Shown here: positions 62,801 through 63,193 of the stretch, one piece after another | Layout: every line of letters begins with the position of its first letter | Numbering within the stretch: the stretch's first letter is position 1 | Source: Holothuria scabra | Lineage: Eukaryota; Echinodermata; Holothuroidea; Aspidochirotida; Holothuriidae | DNA length: 64,000 bases | Direction of reading: 5' to 3' | NCBI GenBank assembly: GCA_037179385.1 | Contig: CM074195.1 | Location: 27,302,087-27,366,086 of the forward strand | Notes under the pieces: generated by a model | What the model saw: the letters and a program-made list of their open reading frames with translations, nothing else | The model's database searches: none | What the model was told of the DNA's origin: nothing | Position numbers and translations under genes: made by a program

Positions 62801-63193
62801 GCCAGAGATCAATGTCCCCACCTCATCCCACCAGTTTTGGGGCAACTTCAAAATTCGAGCAAGAGATATAGAAATTCCAACTACATGTGCAAAATTATTT
62901 CAAGAGGTACATAGTTTCGGACAAAATTTGATGTTCCTTAATACCACATACTTTTTAAGACTGGTGGGAAATTTTTTCACACAAATTTATGAAAGAAATG
63001 CATCAATTAAGATACCTTTTTGCAAAATATGCCCCTCCCCTTTTCAGAGGTTTTCTCTGTTACACGCTGTAACATTGGGGCAAAGTGAAACCAATAAGCA
63101 CAAACTCACAGCAAGGGCACTTCTGTCTGTTTCCAACGATTTCTCTCTAAGTTGTGCCTCCAAGTCTCCACATTTACGTTTGTACTGAAGGAC
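17666..63193 (-). CDS. CROCC: Rootletin (ciliary rootlet coiled-coil protein), 33 exons in window, 5' end missing
   Basis: Rootletin is a long coiled-coil protein that polymerises into the striated ciliary rootlet at basal bodies and into the fibres that tether mother and daughter centrioles. Joining 33 GT-AG exons gives 5925 nt, exactly 1975 codons with the stop, and every junction phase agrees. The product aligns end to end with vertebrate rootletin: exon 1 (VLQYKRKCGDLEAQL) matches about human residue 178, exon 3 carries RSASLAQVNSMLREQLDQA, exon 4 SFNDYFNNEHNRLLSLW, exon 31 ERAHRQRVKGLEEQ. Residues 1-235 of the window product fall in the conserved N-terminal rootletin domain; most of the rest is heptad-rich coil, broken by S/P/R-rich hinges near residues 325-385, 1310-1385 and 1930-1974. 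Projected total length is about 2150 residues against 2017 in human. The start and about 180 residues lie beyond the right edge. Family identity is very firm; individual splice sites are inferred from sequence alone. Confidence 0.96.
18292..18590 (+). mobile_element. TTAA MITE, copy 2
   Basis: Starts with TTAA then AGGCCCAGTTCTCTCACCCC, and fades out after TTGTAGTTTGGGATGAG. Its body (TCATCCTCATCCAGA, ATCTCAGTTTATTGCTTCA) matches the copy at 22309 closely, in the same orientation. The far end has lost its TTAA. Confidence 0.6.
18858..18966 (-). CDS. CROCC: Rootletin exon 32 (aa 1866-1902)
   Basis: 109 nt, phase 0 to 1: INVLRDQLDKEMKRKQSYLN, then KTTDEIQDLRQML. It parallels the short human tail STLKGQLQQELRR but is longer. 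Acceptor TTTATCAG, donor A/GTAAGT. Read through the donor, the frame stops at once, so splicing is required. The next intron (17887-18857) holds a TTAA MITE at 18292-18590. Confidence 0.88.
19029..19642. mobile_element. 614-bp TIR element with CAGGGCTGGAATTAA ends
   Basis: CAGGGCTGGAATTAA at the left end and its exact reverse complement TTAATTCCAGCCCTG at the right. TTGGTT occurs immediately outside both ends (19023-19028 and 19643-19648), a likely target duplication. CAGG-type ends suggest hAT affiliation, although hAT normally duplicates 8 bp. The inside contains many GGCC/AGGCC words and shares two blocks, inverted, with 61449-62045. No transposase frame. Confidence 0.65.
20705..21918 (-). 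repeat. 145-bp tandem repeat carrying DR1 motifs, about 8 units
   Basis: Units repeat every 145 bp (one spacing of 140), each with GTTTGACCCCATGTGACCCC and a TGACCTTTGACCT motif. On the minus strand the motif is AGGTCAAAGGTCA, a DR1 element. It is perfect at 21511, 21656 and 21801, one base off at 20936 and 21221, and weaker at 21076 and 21366. The array ends next to a CA microsatellite. No protein is encoded. Confidence 0.85.
21926..22002 (+). repeat. CA/CATA microsatellite
   Basis: Mixed ACAC, ACAT and ACGC dinucleotide-rich run directly following the 145-bp array, ending about 80 bp below the donor of exon 31. Confidence 0.9.
22085..22226 (-). CDS. CROCC: Rootletin exon 31 (aa 1818-1865)
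   Basis: 142 nt, phase 2 to 0. LRTAQVQAEKTLEARERAHR and QRVKGLEEQ are nearly identical to human LRSAQAQTERTLEARERAHRQRVRGLEEQ. Acceptor ATATTTCAG, donor CAG/GTATGA. The 3.1-kb intron below (18967-22084) carries a TIR element, the DR1 tandem repeat and a CA microsatellite. Confidence 0.97.
22309..22613 (+). mobile_element. TTAA MITE, copy 3, best preserved
   Basis: TTAA at 22309-22312 and 22610-22613. The left end AAAGGCTGAATTCTCTCACC and the reverse complement of the right end, AAAGGACCAATCCTCTCACC, form a clear terminal inverted repeat of about 28 bp. 305 bp, non-coding. Confidence 0.75.
23150..23850. repeat. Dispersed repeat shared with 63540-63850
   Basis: Blocks such as CCCCTTTTAATTCCCATAA, GGTATCTCGGTTTAG, GACACCTTTGCAGC and ATCACCAATTTGGACT-like text recur in the same order at 63540-63850. 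It is C- and G-run rich at one end. Ends are not defined, so the class is unknown. Confidence 0.5.
23857..24124 (+). mobile_element. MITE with CATG-CTAGAA ends, copy 1
   Basis: Starts CATGCTGCTAGAA and ends TTCTAGCGTCATG, an inverted pair with two mismatches. The interior (TTGATCTCAAGATACCTGAA, AGCTTGAGATGGCTAAAAC) recurs at 25776-26028 and, reversed, at 30769-31035. It ends 87 bp below the donor of exon 30. Confidence 0.65.
24212..24381 (-). CDS. CROCC: Rootletin exon 30 (aa 1762-1818)
   Basis: 170 nt, phase 0 to 2. Starts VEREKIKTEEMALRTATDKG (human VEREKLRSHEDTVRLSAEKG) and continues in heptads. Acceptor TATTTTAAG, donor AG/GTGAGG. The 2-kb intron below (22227-24211) is mostly three repeat copies (22309-22613, 23150-23850, 23857-24124). 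Confidence 0.95.
25023..25223 (-). CDS. CROCC: Rootletin exon 29 (aa 1695-1761)
   Basis: 201 nt, phase 0 to 0. LQSEKRTLQEHVGTLQRAYA then RLEKDKNALKKTLDK, matching human LQDERRLLQERLGSLQRALA and RLEKDRVALRRTLDK. Acceptor CTTCTCAG, donor AAG/GTAATT. I see nothing in the 641-bp intron below (24382-25022). Confidence 0.96.
25640..26391 (-). repeat. Tandem array of about 80-bp units seeded by the exon 28 donor edge
   Basis: Units read roughly as ACACTATGTGAT..GAGTCCCACCCTAGTCTCC then CATCTCAGACCACATCTACA. The last unit merges into the end of exon 28: CATGTGAAGTTCTGAGTTG in the exon corresponds to CATGTTCTGAGCCC about 235 bp away. Anchors at about 26389, 26319, 26236, 26156 and 26074 are 70-83 bp apart. 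A MITE has been inserted (25776-26028), and two more units lie beyond it. Confidence 0.65.
25776..26028 (+). mobile_element. CATG-CTAGAA MITE, copy 2, inside the exon 28 array
   Basis: CATGCTGCTAGAA to TTCTAGTGTCATG, 253 bp, close to the copy at 23857 and in the same orientation. It interrupts a tandem unit between GTCC and CCAC, so it landed after the array formed. Confidence 0.65.
26392..26521 (-). CDS. CROCC: Rootletin exon 28 (aa 1651-1694)
   Basis: 130 nt, phase 2 to 0. RQSVTDGKKQNHHLMEKAQQ and LQNEVAEAELRRSELDQQLR. Acceptor CATCTTCAG, donor GAG/GTTAGG. The donor edge is the first unit of a tandem array running down to about 25640 (listed separately). Confidence 0.93.
27202..27333. repeat. 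Foldback inverted repeat
   Basis: Left arm with CCTATAACTACTATT and ATCTACTGCGGAATGATCAC pairs with a right arm carrying CCAGTGACCATTCTGCAGTAG and AATAGTAGTTATAGG, around a loop of about 15 bases. It could be a small hairpin MITE; no target duplication was assigned. Confidence 0.55.
27502..27782 (-). CDS. CROCC: Rootletin exon 27 (aa 1558-1651)
   Basis: 281 nt, phase 0 to 2. MQLTIDRLSGALAKSESDEN matches human LQLTVERLNGALAKVEESEG; it ends EQDRRVLQERLDSTR (human EHDRQVLQERLDAAR). Acceptor AATATCAG, donor AG/GTAATC. The intron below (26522-27501) has a foldback repeat at 27202-27333. Confidence 0.96.
28201..28345 (-). mobile_element. SINE body fragment, same family as 12150
   Basis: Shares GATGGAGTTTTACAGC, CCAGTTGTGGCTTAC and TTTTCTCTACTCCATTGCTT with the copies at 12150, 44901 and 60285. 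The tRNA-like head is missing here. Confidence 0.5.
28667..29131 (-). CDS. CROCC: Rootletin exon 26 (aa 1403-1557), largest exon
   Basis: 465 nt, phase 0 to 0, the best evidence for the family. LQEETLRRNERERKGLLEKI then MERSLQTSESEKRGIQDKVG and DGEKKQLKEMLEGSENRATQ follow human rootletin nearly without gaps. Acceptor TCTTGCAG, donor CAG/GTAAGT. The next intron (27783-28666) includes a SINE-like copy at 28201-28345. Confidence 0.97.
29843..30054 (-). CDS. CROCC: Rootletin exon 25 (aa 1332-1402)
   Basis: 212 nt, phase 1 to 0. The hinge continues (SPIPRTGSPEFAERPLSPDR) and the rod resumes at IDPETIRIALRDFAQKLKSI, matching human LDPEAVRGALREFLQELRSA. Acceptor TTTCAG, donor AGA/GTAAGT. The next intron (29132-29842) has a short TTACATACTTTTCATAG-type repeat at 29159-29230. 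Confidence 0.95.
30769..31035 (-). mobile_element. CATG-CTAGAA MITE, copy 3
   Basis: Reverse-oriented copy with CATGATGCTAGAA and TTCTAGCAGCATG ends, and the family core CATCTCAAGCTGGCAACTAA. 267 bp. Confidence 0.65.
31286..31441 (-). CDS. CROCC: Rootletin exon 24 (aa 1280-1332), second S/P/R-rich hinge
   Basis: 156 nt, phase 1 to 1. AKQEVEFKLNSIHSSLRRTL (human AQLGGLRSALRRGLGL) leads into a basic SR segment, SKRSRSPTRRRARSPHK, that interrupts the rod. The hinge is conserved in position but not in sequence. Acceptor ATTACACAG, donor AG/GTAAGG. The intron below (30055-31285) holds a MITE at 30769-31035. Confidence 0.93.
32364..32643 (-). CDS. CROCC: Rootletin exon 23 (aa 1187-1280)
   Basis: 280 nt, phase 0 to 1. 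Ends LRLKLSASEGRVNGLEAQLA, corresponding to human LGLRLSAAEGRAQGLEAELARVE. Acceptor TTTGACAG, donor AG/GTAGGT. The 922-bp intron below (31442-32363) shows nothing I can name. Confidence 0.95.
33963..34088 (-). CDS. CROCC: Rootletin exon 22 (aa 1145-1186)
   Basis: 126 nt, phase 0 to 0, coiled coil VKALEGELAKKMQEIGELQE. Acceptor TTTGACAG, donor AAG/GTGAGA. In the 1.3-kb intron that follows (32644-33962) I see only a C-run near 33177-33197 and no gene-like sequence. Confidence 0.92.
34318..34890 (+). repeat. 451-bp-spaced direct duplication with a partial LTR between
   Basis: ATGGTTGTGCACTATCATAT begins at 34318 and again at 34769, each followed by about 120 similar bases (TTGGCTGATGTGTATTACTT, CACAAGTGTGCAGGTTG) and then by minisatellite units. 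Between them lies the LTR fragment at 34576-34766. Confidence 0.7.
34463..35605 (+). repeat. 63-bp minisatellite, 2 plus 11 units
   Basis: The unit CATGTGACCACTGCCATTCC..TCCAGTC.TGGGTCACTTG..TTTTCTCTACTC repeats every 63 bp from 34912 to about 35605, with two earlier units at 34463-34575. Because 63 is a multiple of three and the unit lacks a stop in one frame, it leaves an accidental 241-codon open frame (34908-35633). The frame is repetitive, has no homology and lies in an intron of the opposite strand, so I do not call it a gene. Confidence 0.85.
34576..34766 (+). mobile_element. 5' fragment of the 7443 LTR
   Basis: Starts TGTTATGTAGTATGGTG and follows the first 190 bases of the LTR at 7443 (AGCAGACGCCATCTTGTTG, TTCCACGTGCAC, GCTGTAACCCATAT), then stops. 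The rest of the LTR is absent, so it was truncated or carried along in the local duplication. Confidence 0.65.
35795..35913 (-). CDS. CROCC: Rootletin exon 21 (aa 1105-1144)
   Basis: 119 nt, phase 1 to 0. VVQKEAGELRSSLREVEKSR and LEARRDLQELRRQ, the most conserved stretch of the central rod (human VEKSRLEARRELQELRRQ-type sequence). Acceptor TATTTAG, donor CAG/GTTGGT. The intron below (34089-35794) carries the 63-bp minisatellite and a partial LTR. Confidence 0.95.
36220..36325. repeat. Diverged two-copy direct repeat of about 54 bp
   Basis: ACTTGCTTAGGTAG..ATGTATGAATCATATGATAC is followed by GCTTGCTGAGGTAG..ATGTATGAATCTTGTGATAC. Local tandem duplication in intron 20. Confidence 0.5.
36469..36654 (-). 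CDS. CROCC: Rootletin exon 20 (aa 1043-1105)
   Basis: 186 nt, phase 1 to 1. REKEAINQANEELRDKIKKN corresponds to human KEREALRRSNEELRSAVKKAESERISL. Acceptor TGATAG, donor TG/GTGAAT. The next intron (35914-36468) has a diverged two-copy repeat of about 54 bp at 36220-36325. Confidence 0.93.
37525..37700 (-). CDS. CROCC: Rootletin exon 19 (aa 984-1043)
   Basis: 176 nt, phase 2 to 1. LKTQLKMVEEARDNVRRDLI then EAHRKIRE, matching human LRTQLRLLEDARDGLRRELLEAQRKLRE almost residue for residue. Acceptor TTTCTTTCAG, donor AG/GTGATG. I recognise nothing in the 870-bp intron below (36655-37524). Confidence 0.94.
38370..38631 (+). mobile_element. TATA-ended MITE, copy 1
   Basis: TATACACAAATCCGGACAGC at one end and CAGATTCGTCTATA at the other (reverse complement TATAGACGAATCTG). 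Similar copies at 39951 and, reversed, 43684. The TA-flanked ends point to a Tc1/mariner-type family, but this is inference. Confidence 0.6.
38918..39230 (+). mobile_element. CAGGCCTTGA MITE (hAT-like), copy 1, with internal tandem block
   Basis: CAGGCCTTGAGTTTTAAATT to CAGAATTCAAGGCCTG, 313 bp. Inside, a block of about 100 bp around TCACACTCCTCCGGAAATTA is present twice in tandem. Other copies are at 54036 and 59187. Flanking 8-mers do not match here. Confidence 0.6.
39572..39633 (-). CDS. CROCC: Rootletin exon 18 (aa 964-984)
   Basis: The smallest confident exon: 62 nt, phase 0 to 2, reading EALQGAQDEIKDLRSKFEEA (human LTSELRDLRAQREEA). Acceptor TATTTCAG, donor AA/GTAAGC. The 1.9-kb intron below (37701-39571) contains two MITEs (38370-38631 and 38918-39230). 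Confidence 0.9.
39951..40205 (+). mobile_element. TATA-ended MITE, copy 2
   Basis: TATACACGAATCTGGACAG to CGGATTTGTCTATA, 255 bp, the same orientation as the copy at 38370 and sharing CACCTTTAAATT, GGATGGGTTGTACACTAA and GACTGTAGGC-type blocks. Confidence 0.6.
40498..40632 (-). CDS. CROCC: Rootletin exon 17 (aa 919-963)
   Basis: 135 nt, phase 0 to 0. SLSMAEAEKNQLLEKLNNAQ followed by SMEMDRMKRENFSKAEQDK, paralleling human SLEMERQKRDAQSRQEQDR. Acceptor CTTTTTAG, donor AAG/GTAAAT. The next intron (39634-40497) holds a MITE at 39951-40205. Confidence 0.94.
40992..41171 (-). CDS. CROCC: Rootletin exon 16 (aa 859-918)
   Basis: 180 nt, phase 0 to 0. ETMQIELEAERESLLQKAAE then MQRERDESLLVAENDKQQ, closely matching human LQQERDEGLLLAESEKQQ. 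Acceptor TTTTATAG, donor CAG/GTGAGG. The following 359-bp intron (40633-40991) shows no feature. Confidence 0.95.
41634..41803 (-). CDS. CROCC: Rootletin exon 15 (aa 802-858)
   Basis: 170 nt, phase 1 to 0. The end KKKEQAHEEDVERLTREK is close to human REQRAAHEEDLQRLQREK. Acceptor TTTCATAG; the donor AAG/GTTTGT is non-consensus at +3 but the frame requires it. I see nothing in the 462-bp intron below (41172-41633). Confidence 0.92.
41967..42267 (-). mobile_element. TTAA MITE, copy 4
   Basis: TTAA at 41967-41970, then AGGTGGTCAATCCTCACCCC; the opposite end reads GGGGTGAGAGGATTAGGCC. Orientation is reversed relative to the copy at 22309. The distal TTAA is lost. Confidence 0.55.
42529..42561 (-). 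CDS. Candidate cassette exon or relic, duplicated end of exon 14
   Basis: 33 nt that would read EEISFGKEGIT, against EVSLGKEGLT at the end of exon 14. It has a GTAAGT donor, better than that of exon 14, and an AG in the right place, though the polypyrimidine tract is poor. It enters in phase 1 and leaves in phase 1, so inclusion would add 11 residues without shifting the frame. It may equally be an unused duplication; only transcript data can tell. It is not counted in the 1974 residues. Confidence 0.3.
42693..42837 (-). CDS. CROCC: Rootletin exon 14 (aa 754-802)
   Basis: 145 nt, phase 0 to 1. IIASLNSDKESLESGLYELQ and, at the end, EVQEVSLGKEGLT. Acceptor CTACACAG, donor CAG/GTATGT. The last 37 bases including the donor are duplicated 164 bp downstream, where they could act as an extra exon (42529-42561). 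Confidence 0.92.
43380..43502 (-). mobile_element. SINE body fragment
   Basis: AAGATGAGGTTTTACAGCTC and GGTTCACTGGCTTGTTTTCC link it to the family at 12150. No tRNA-like head seen. Confidence 0.45.
43684..43943 (-). mobile_element. TATA-ended MITE, copy 3, reverse orientation
   Basis: Contains TTTAGTGACTGTAGACAGCC, GGGTCCATCAGCCT and, at the far end, GCTGTCTGGATTTGTCCATA, the reverse complements of the copies at 38370 and 39951. The left terminus is eroded. Confidence 0.55.
44158..44334 (-). CDS. CROCC: Rootletin exon 13 (aa 695-753)
   Basis: 177 nt, phase 0 to 0. LTRQKSALAEELLQTRKDVE then REKAELVVQLTAAERENRAQ, matching human KEHAGLAVQLVAAEREGRTL. Acceptor CCACAG, donor GAG/GTACCT. The next intron (42838-44157) holds a SINE-like piece (43380-43502) and a TATA-ended MITE in reverse orientation (43684-43943). 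Confidence 0.93.
44775..45194 (-). repeat. Tandem units derived from the exon 12 donor edge, with a SINE insertion
   Basis: The exon 12 end GAGATGGTATCTCAG/GTAAGG recurs in the intron as GAGATGGTATTCCAG/GTAAAG (donor at 44876-44877), GGGATATCCCAG/GTAAAG (45114-45115) and GGTTTTCTAG/GTAAGAG (44794-44795). Distances from the real donor (45193-45194) are 79, 238 and 82; the 238 becomes about 80 when the SINE-like insert is removed. So the unit is about 80 bp with four copies including the exon itself. Confidence 0.6.
44901..45035 (-). mobile_element. SINE body fragment inside the exon 12 array
   Basis: AGATAGCTAGATGCAGTTTAACAGCTC, and then TTCTAACCAACTAGTTTAAG and TTCAAGTTCTGGCTCACTGG, match the copies at 43380 and 60285. 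Its insertion explains the irregular spacing of the units. Confidence 0.5.
45195..45425 (-). CDS. CROCC: Rootletin exon 12 (aa 618-694)
   Basis: 231 nt, phase 0 to 0, reading LEDDKTALLRDKNEVEMEKG and ending KGDLQEMVSQ. Acceptor TTTGCAG, donor CAG/GTAAGG. Its last bases plus donor recur three more times in the downstream intron (see the tandem array at 44775-45194). This exon has no close residue match in human beyond the heptad pattern, but phase and position fit. Confidence 0.9.
45590..45661 (+). repeat. CCTGTACAACCACC minisatellite, four copies
   Basis: Four units of 17-19 bp (CCTGTACAACCACC plus a variable CACTA or TCCC spacer). Intron 11. Confidence 0.8.
46389..46552 (-). CDS. CROCC: Rootletin exon 11 (aa 563-617)
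   Basis: 164 nt, phase 1 to 0. AELAKVNAEEAALRDAILKM then LNEGLGQDKIDLNKIIAQ, nearly identical to human LNESLAQDKLDLNRLVAQ. Acceptor TTGTTCAG, donor CAG/GTGGGT. In the next intron (45426-46388) the only structure I see is a four-copy CCTGTACAACCACC minisatellite at 45590-45661. Confidence 0.95.
47287..47876. mobile_element. Non-autonomous hAT element, 590 bp, perfect 8-bp target duplication
   Basis: Ends are CAGGCTTGGGG and its exact reverse complement CCCCAAGCCTG. AGTCAGAA lies immediately outside on both sides (47279-47286 and 47877-47884), the 8-bp duplication expected of hAT transposition. The subterminal 100-150 bases on both sides are simple GATTACGATTGCGATTAC-type repeats; the central 240 bases are unrelated single-copy sequence. 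No transposase frame, so it depended on a partner. Intact duplications suggest a fairly recent insertion. Confidence 0.88.
48400..48527 (-). CDS. CROCC: Rootletin exon 10 (aa 520-563)
   Basis: 128 nt, phase 2 to 1. It reads HKLLEQMEGKNSTLKEEVVT and ends NLEKDVLEQEKAEI, matching human LQRDMLQAEKAEV. Acceptor TTCTGTAG, donor CG/GTAAGA. The next intron (46553-48399) contains the intact non-autonomous hAT element at 47287-47876. Confidence 0.94.
48990..49062 (-). mobile_element. tRNA-derived SINE head
   Basis: Minus strand: GGATCTAGTGGTTAAACACC (box A region) then GGTTTGATACCCAGG (box B region), like a tRNA with TAGTGGTTA and GGTTCGAATCC motifs altered. The sequence below it (48640-48960) includes a G-rich run and the family word TACTCCATTGCTTA. 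Not a functional tRNA gene: the acceptor stem is not formed. Confidence 0.5.
49975..50200 (+). promoter_or_regulatory. CpG-retaining block with CRE-like motifs in intron 9
   Basis: This stretch keeps CG dinucleotides and lacks the AT-richness around it. It contains TTACGTCACGGAACCGCCATG at the left and AACATGGCCGCC then TGACGTCATGTGAA at the right; TGACGTCA is a perfect CREB/ATF palindrome. The two edges are roughly mirror-related, so a transposon end pair is as likely as a promoter. It stops 36 bp short of exon 9. Confidence 0.3.
50236..50418 (-). CDS. CROCC: Rootletin exon 9 (aa 459-520)
   Basis: 183 nt, phase 2 to 2, coiled coil (VRRSLNEQIEALNMENERLQ), ending RDMERQRNEIDR before the SHKLLEQMEGK start of exon 10 (human SHRQLEQLEGK). 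Acceptor CTCACTAG, donor AG/GTAGGA. The intron below (48528-50235) holds a CpG-rich block close to this exon and a tRNA-derived SINE head at 48990-49062. Confidence 0.9.
51429..51628 (-). CDS. CROCC: Rootletin exon 8 (aa 393-459)
   Basis: 200 nt, phase 0 to 2, pure charged coiled coil (KDEITNLKKKLEEGENEKRQ). Alignment here rests on position and heptad pattern rather than residue identity. Acceptor TGTGTAG, donor AG/GTGAGA. The next intron (50419-51428) is purine-rich with two near-copies of an AAAGAGGAAATGGGCCAGAG motif around 50810 and nothing gene-like. Confidence 0.9.
52394..52582 (+). pseudogene. RecQ-like DNA helicase fragment, broken
   Basis: A frame from ATG at 52394 reads MACSKRDDLILIAQN, then a TGA (52439-52441), then AAQLGVDKTSLKNQQLDATV and, at 52526-52582, FVNLLTGYGKSLIYQCLPL. 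TGYGKSLIYQ is the Walker A (motif I) of RecQ-family helicases, which read PTGYGKS or PTGFGKS; here the Pro is Leu. Resemblance ends after LPLCF. Only the N-terminal edge of a helicase domain remains, with a stop and no later motifs, on the strand opposite rootletin. In invertebrates such fragments usually belong to multi-copy, transposon-associated helicase genes (inference). Confidence 0.65.
53468..53633 (-). CDS. CROCC: Rootletin exon 7 (aa 337-392), S/P/R-rich hinge
   Basis: 166 nt, phase 2 to 0. The first 35 residues are a basic Ser-Pro-Arg run (RFSQRSPSPRRPGSPVRSSP) with repeated SP dipeptides, possible proline-directed kinase sites. Then FADSTFSAVQAALQKRQLQV resumes the coil, matching human STLALIHSALHKRQLQV. 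The same hinge exists in vertebrate rootletin. Acceptor AACACAG, donor CAG/GTAGGT. The intron below (51629-53467) contains a RecQ-like helicase relic at 52394-52582. Confidence 0.94.
54036..54249 (+). mobile_element. CAGGCCTTGA MITE (hAT-like), copy 2
   Basis: CAGGTCTCAAGTTTTGAGA to CTAAAAACTCAAGACCTG. Flanks ACACACAA and ACACAAAA agree at 7 of 8 positions, consistent with an 8-bp hAT duplication. It has a single copy of the internal block that is doubled at 38918. Confidence 0.65.
56190..56492 (-). CDS. CROCC: Rootletin exon 6 (aa 236-337), end of N-terminal domain and start of first hinge
   Basis: 303 nt, phase 2 to 2. It encodes INDLTDENERLQMQIAEKEN, then the conserved block LHAALRDIAQAVIQDAEGS (human LQQTLRDLAQAVLSDSESG), then an acidic tail leading to SSPFGKSTPLR, the start of a Ser-Pro-rich non-coil hinge. 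Acceptor TTCCAG, donor AG/GTGAGT. The next intron (53634-56189) is 2.6 kb and holds one MITE (54036-54249); I recognise nothing in the rest. Confidence 0.95.
56903..57600. repeat. 354-bp tandem duplication
   Basis: TTTTCAAAAATTTCATTTAC begins at about 56905 and again at about 57259, and the two copies (through GGTAACTGGTAACCCTACC, CAGAGGGTGTCGTACACC and AGAAGCCACATTCAAGAC) agree at well over 90 percent by eye, so the event is recent. Confidence 0.8.
57572..58125. repeat. Inverted repeat with about 110-bp arms
   Basis: Left arm 57572-57680 (AGAATAGTCCAGGACCAAAC to AGATATTAGCAATTG) pairs with right arm about 58010-58120 (CAGTTGCTAATATCTC to AATTTGGTTTTGGACTATTC). The pattern suits a TIR element whose left end was then copied by the 354-bp duplication. 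Confidence 0.6.
58156..58377 (-). CDS. CROCC: Rootletin exon 5 (aa 162-236)
   Basis: 222 nt, phase 2 to 2. The start RDLAQIRGDMTKTGR matches human RDLLQLGGELARTSR; the second half (LERMQLQTQLREKVKDLFEV) returns to coiled coil. Acceptor TTTTTTAG, donor AG/GTGAGT. The next intron (56493-58155) carries a 354-bp tandem duplication and a long inverted repeat, listed separately. Confidence 0.94.
58892..58998 (-). CDS. CROCC: Rootletin exon 4 (aa 127-162)
   Basis: 107 nt, phase 0 to 2, reading SFNDYFNNEHNRLLSLWRTV. This is the short non-coil signature of the N-terminal domain (human SFNAYFSNEHSRLLLLWRQV), including the conserved tryptophan. Acceptor TTTACAG, donor AG/GTAGAT. I see nothing notable in the 514-bp intron that follows (58378-58891). 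Confidence 0.95.
59187..59392 (-). mobile_element. CAGGCCTTGA MITE (hAT-like), copy 3
   Basis: CAGGCCTTGAATTTTGAGGC at one end and AAAACTCAAGGCCC at the other, with ATTTTACACACC and CTGATATGTGTGATTTGCC inside. Reverse orientation relative to 38918. The right terminus has drifted. Confidence 0.55.
59912..59972 (+). repeat. AGGTAATT low-complexity run
   Basis: Several close repeats of CAGGTAATTA and TAGGTAATTTAT in intron 3. Confidence 0.6.
60029..60194 (-). CDS. CROCC: Rootletin exon 3 (aa 71-126)
   Basis: 166 nt, phase 2 to 0. It begins SASLAQVNSMLREQLDQA, one of the best conserved stretches of the family, and ends in an acidic ERENEWREEEK. Acceptor CCTCAG, donor AAG/GTATAG. The next intron (58999-60028) holds a hAT-like MITE at 59187-59392 and an AGGTAATT-rich low-complexity run at 59912-59972. 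Confidence 0.95.
60285..60500 (-). mobile_element. SINE copy
   Basis: GATGAGGTTTTACTGCTC, AACTAGTTTAAGTCAGGCC, CTTCCCTACTCC and TGCTTATGCTGAGCACCAA match the copy at 12150 over a longer stretch than the other fragments. The tRNA-like head is degenerate (GCAAGATCTGTAGTTTATCT). Confidence 0.5.
60796..60923 (-). CDS. CROCC: Rootletin exon 2 (aa 29-71)
   Basis: 128 nt, phase 0 to 2. It reads LQSTSDSLQSQLEEAERKLS and ends in HSSDLEGALIRLEEEQQR, nearly identical to human HSQDLESALIRLEEEQQR, so register is certain. Acceptor CTAACAG, donor AG/GTACTA. The next intron (60195-60795) contains a SINE-like copy at 60285-60500. Confidence 0.93.
61449..62045. mobile_element. Inverted, enlarged relative of the 19029 TIR element
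   Basis: AAAGGGTCACTACTACATGAC to CAGTTGTCCTGGTTTGTAACG matches, reversed, 19240-19377. AAAAAGTGTCTGGTCATGAA to GACCATTTGTCATTGG matches, reversed, 19110-19230. The two blocks are adjacent at 19029 but are separated here by about 320 extra bases. Terminal CAGGGCTGG ends were not found. Confidence 0.5.
62390..62515. repeat. Degenerate GGGAAATT tandem repeat
   Basis: GGGAAATTT.GATTTGCTTGCTGGGAAATTGGATTTGCTTGC-like units recur three to five times in intron 1 at irregular spacing. Non-coding on both strands. Confidence 0.5.
63110..63193 (-). CDS. CROCC: Rootletin exon 1 of window (aa 1-28)
   Basis: 28 codons in phase 0, reading VLQYKRKCGDLEAQLREKSL, which matches human rootletin KILQYKKRCSELEQQL in the N-terminal domain. 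Acceptor CCAAAG, donor GCT/GTGAGT. It is not the first exon of the gene: no start codon is near and the human homologue has about 178 residues before this point. The following intron (60924-63109) holds an inverted copy of the CAGGGCTGGAATTAA element (61449-62045) and a short degenerate repeat at 62390-62515. Confidence 0.88.
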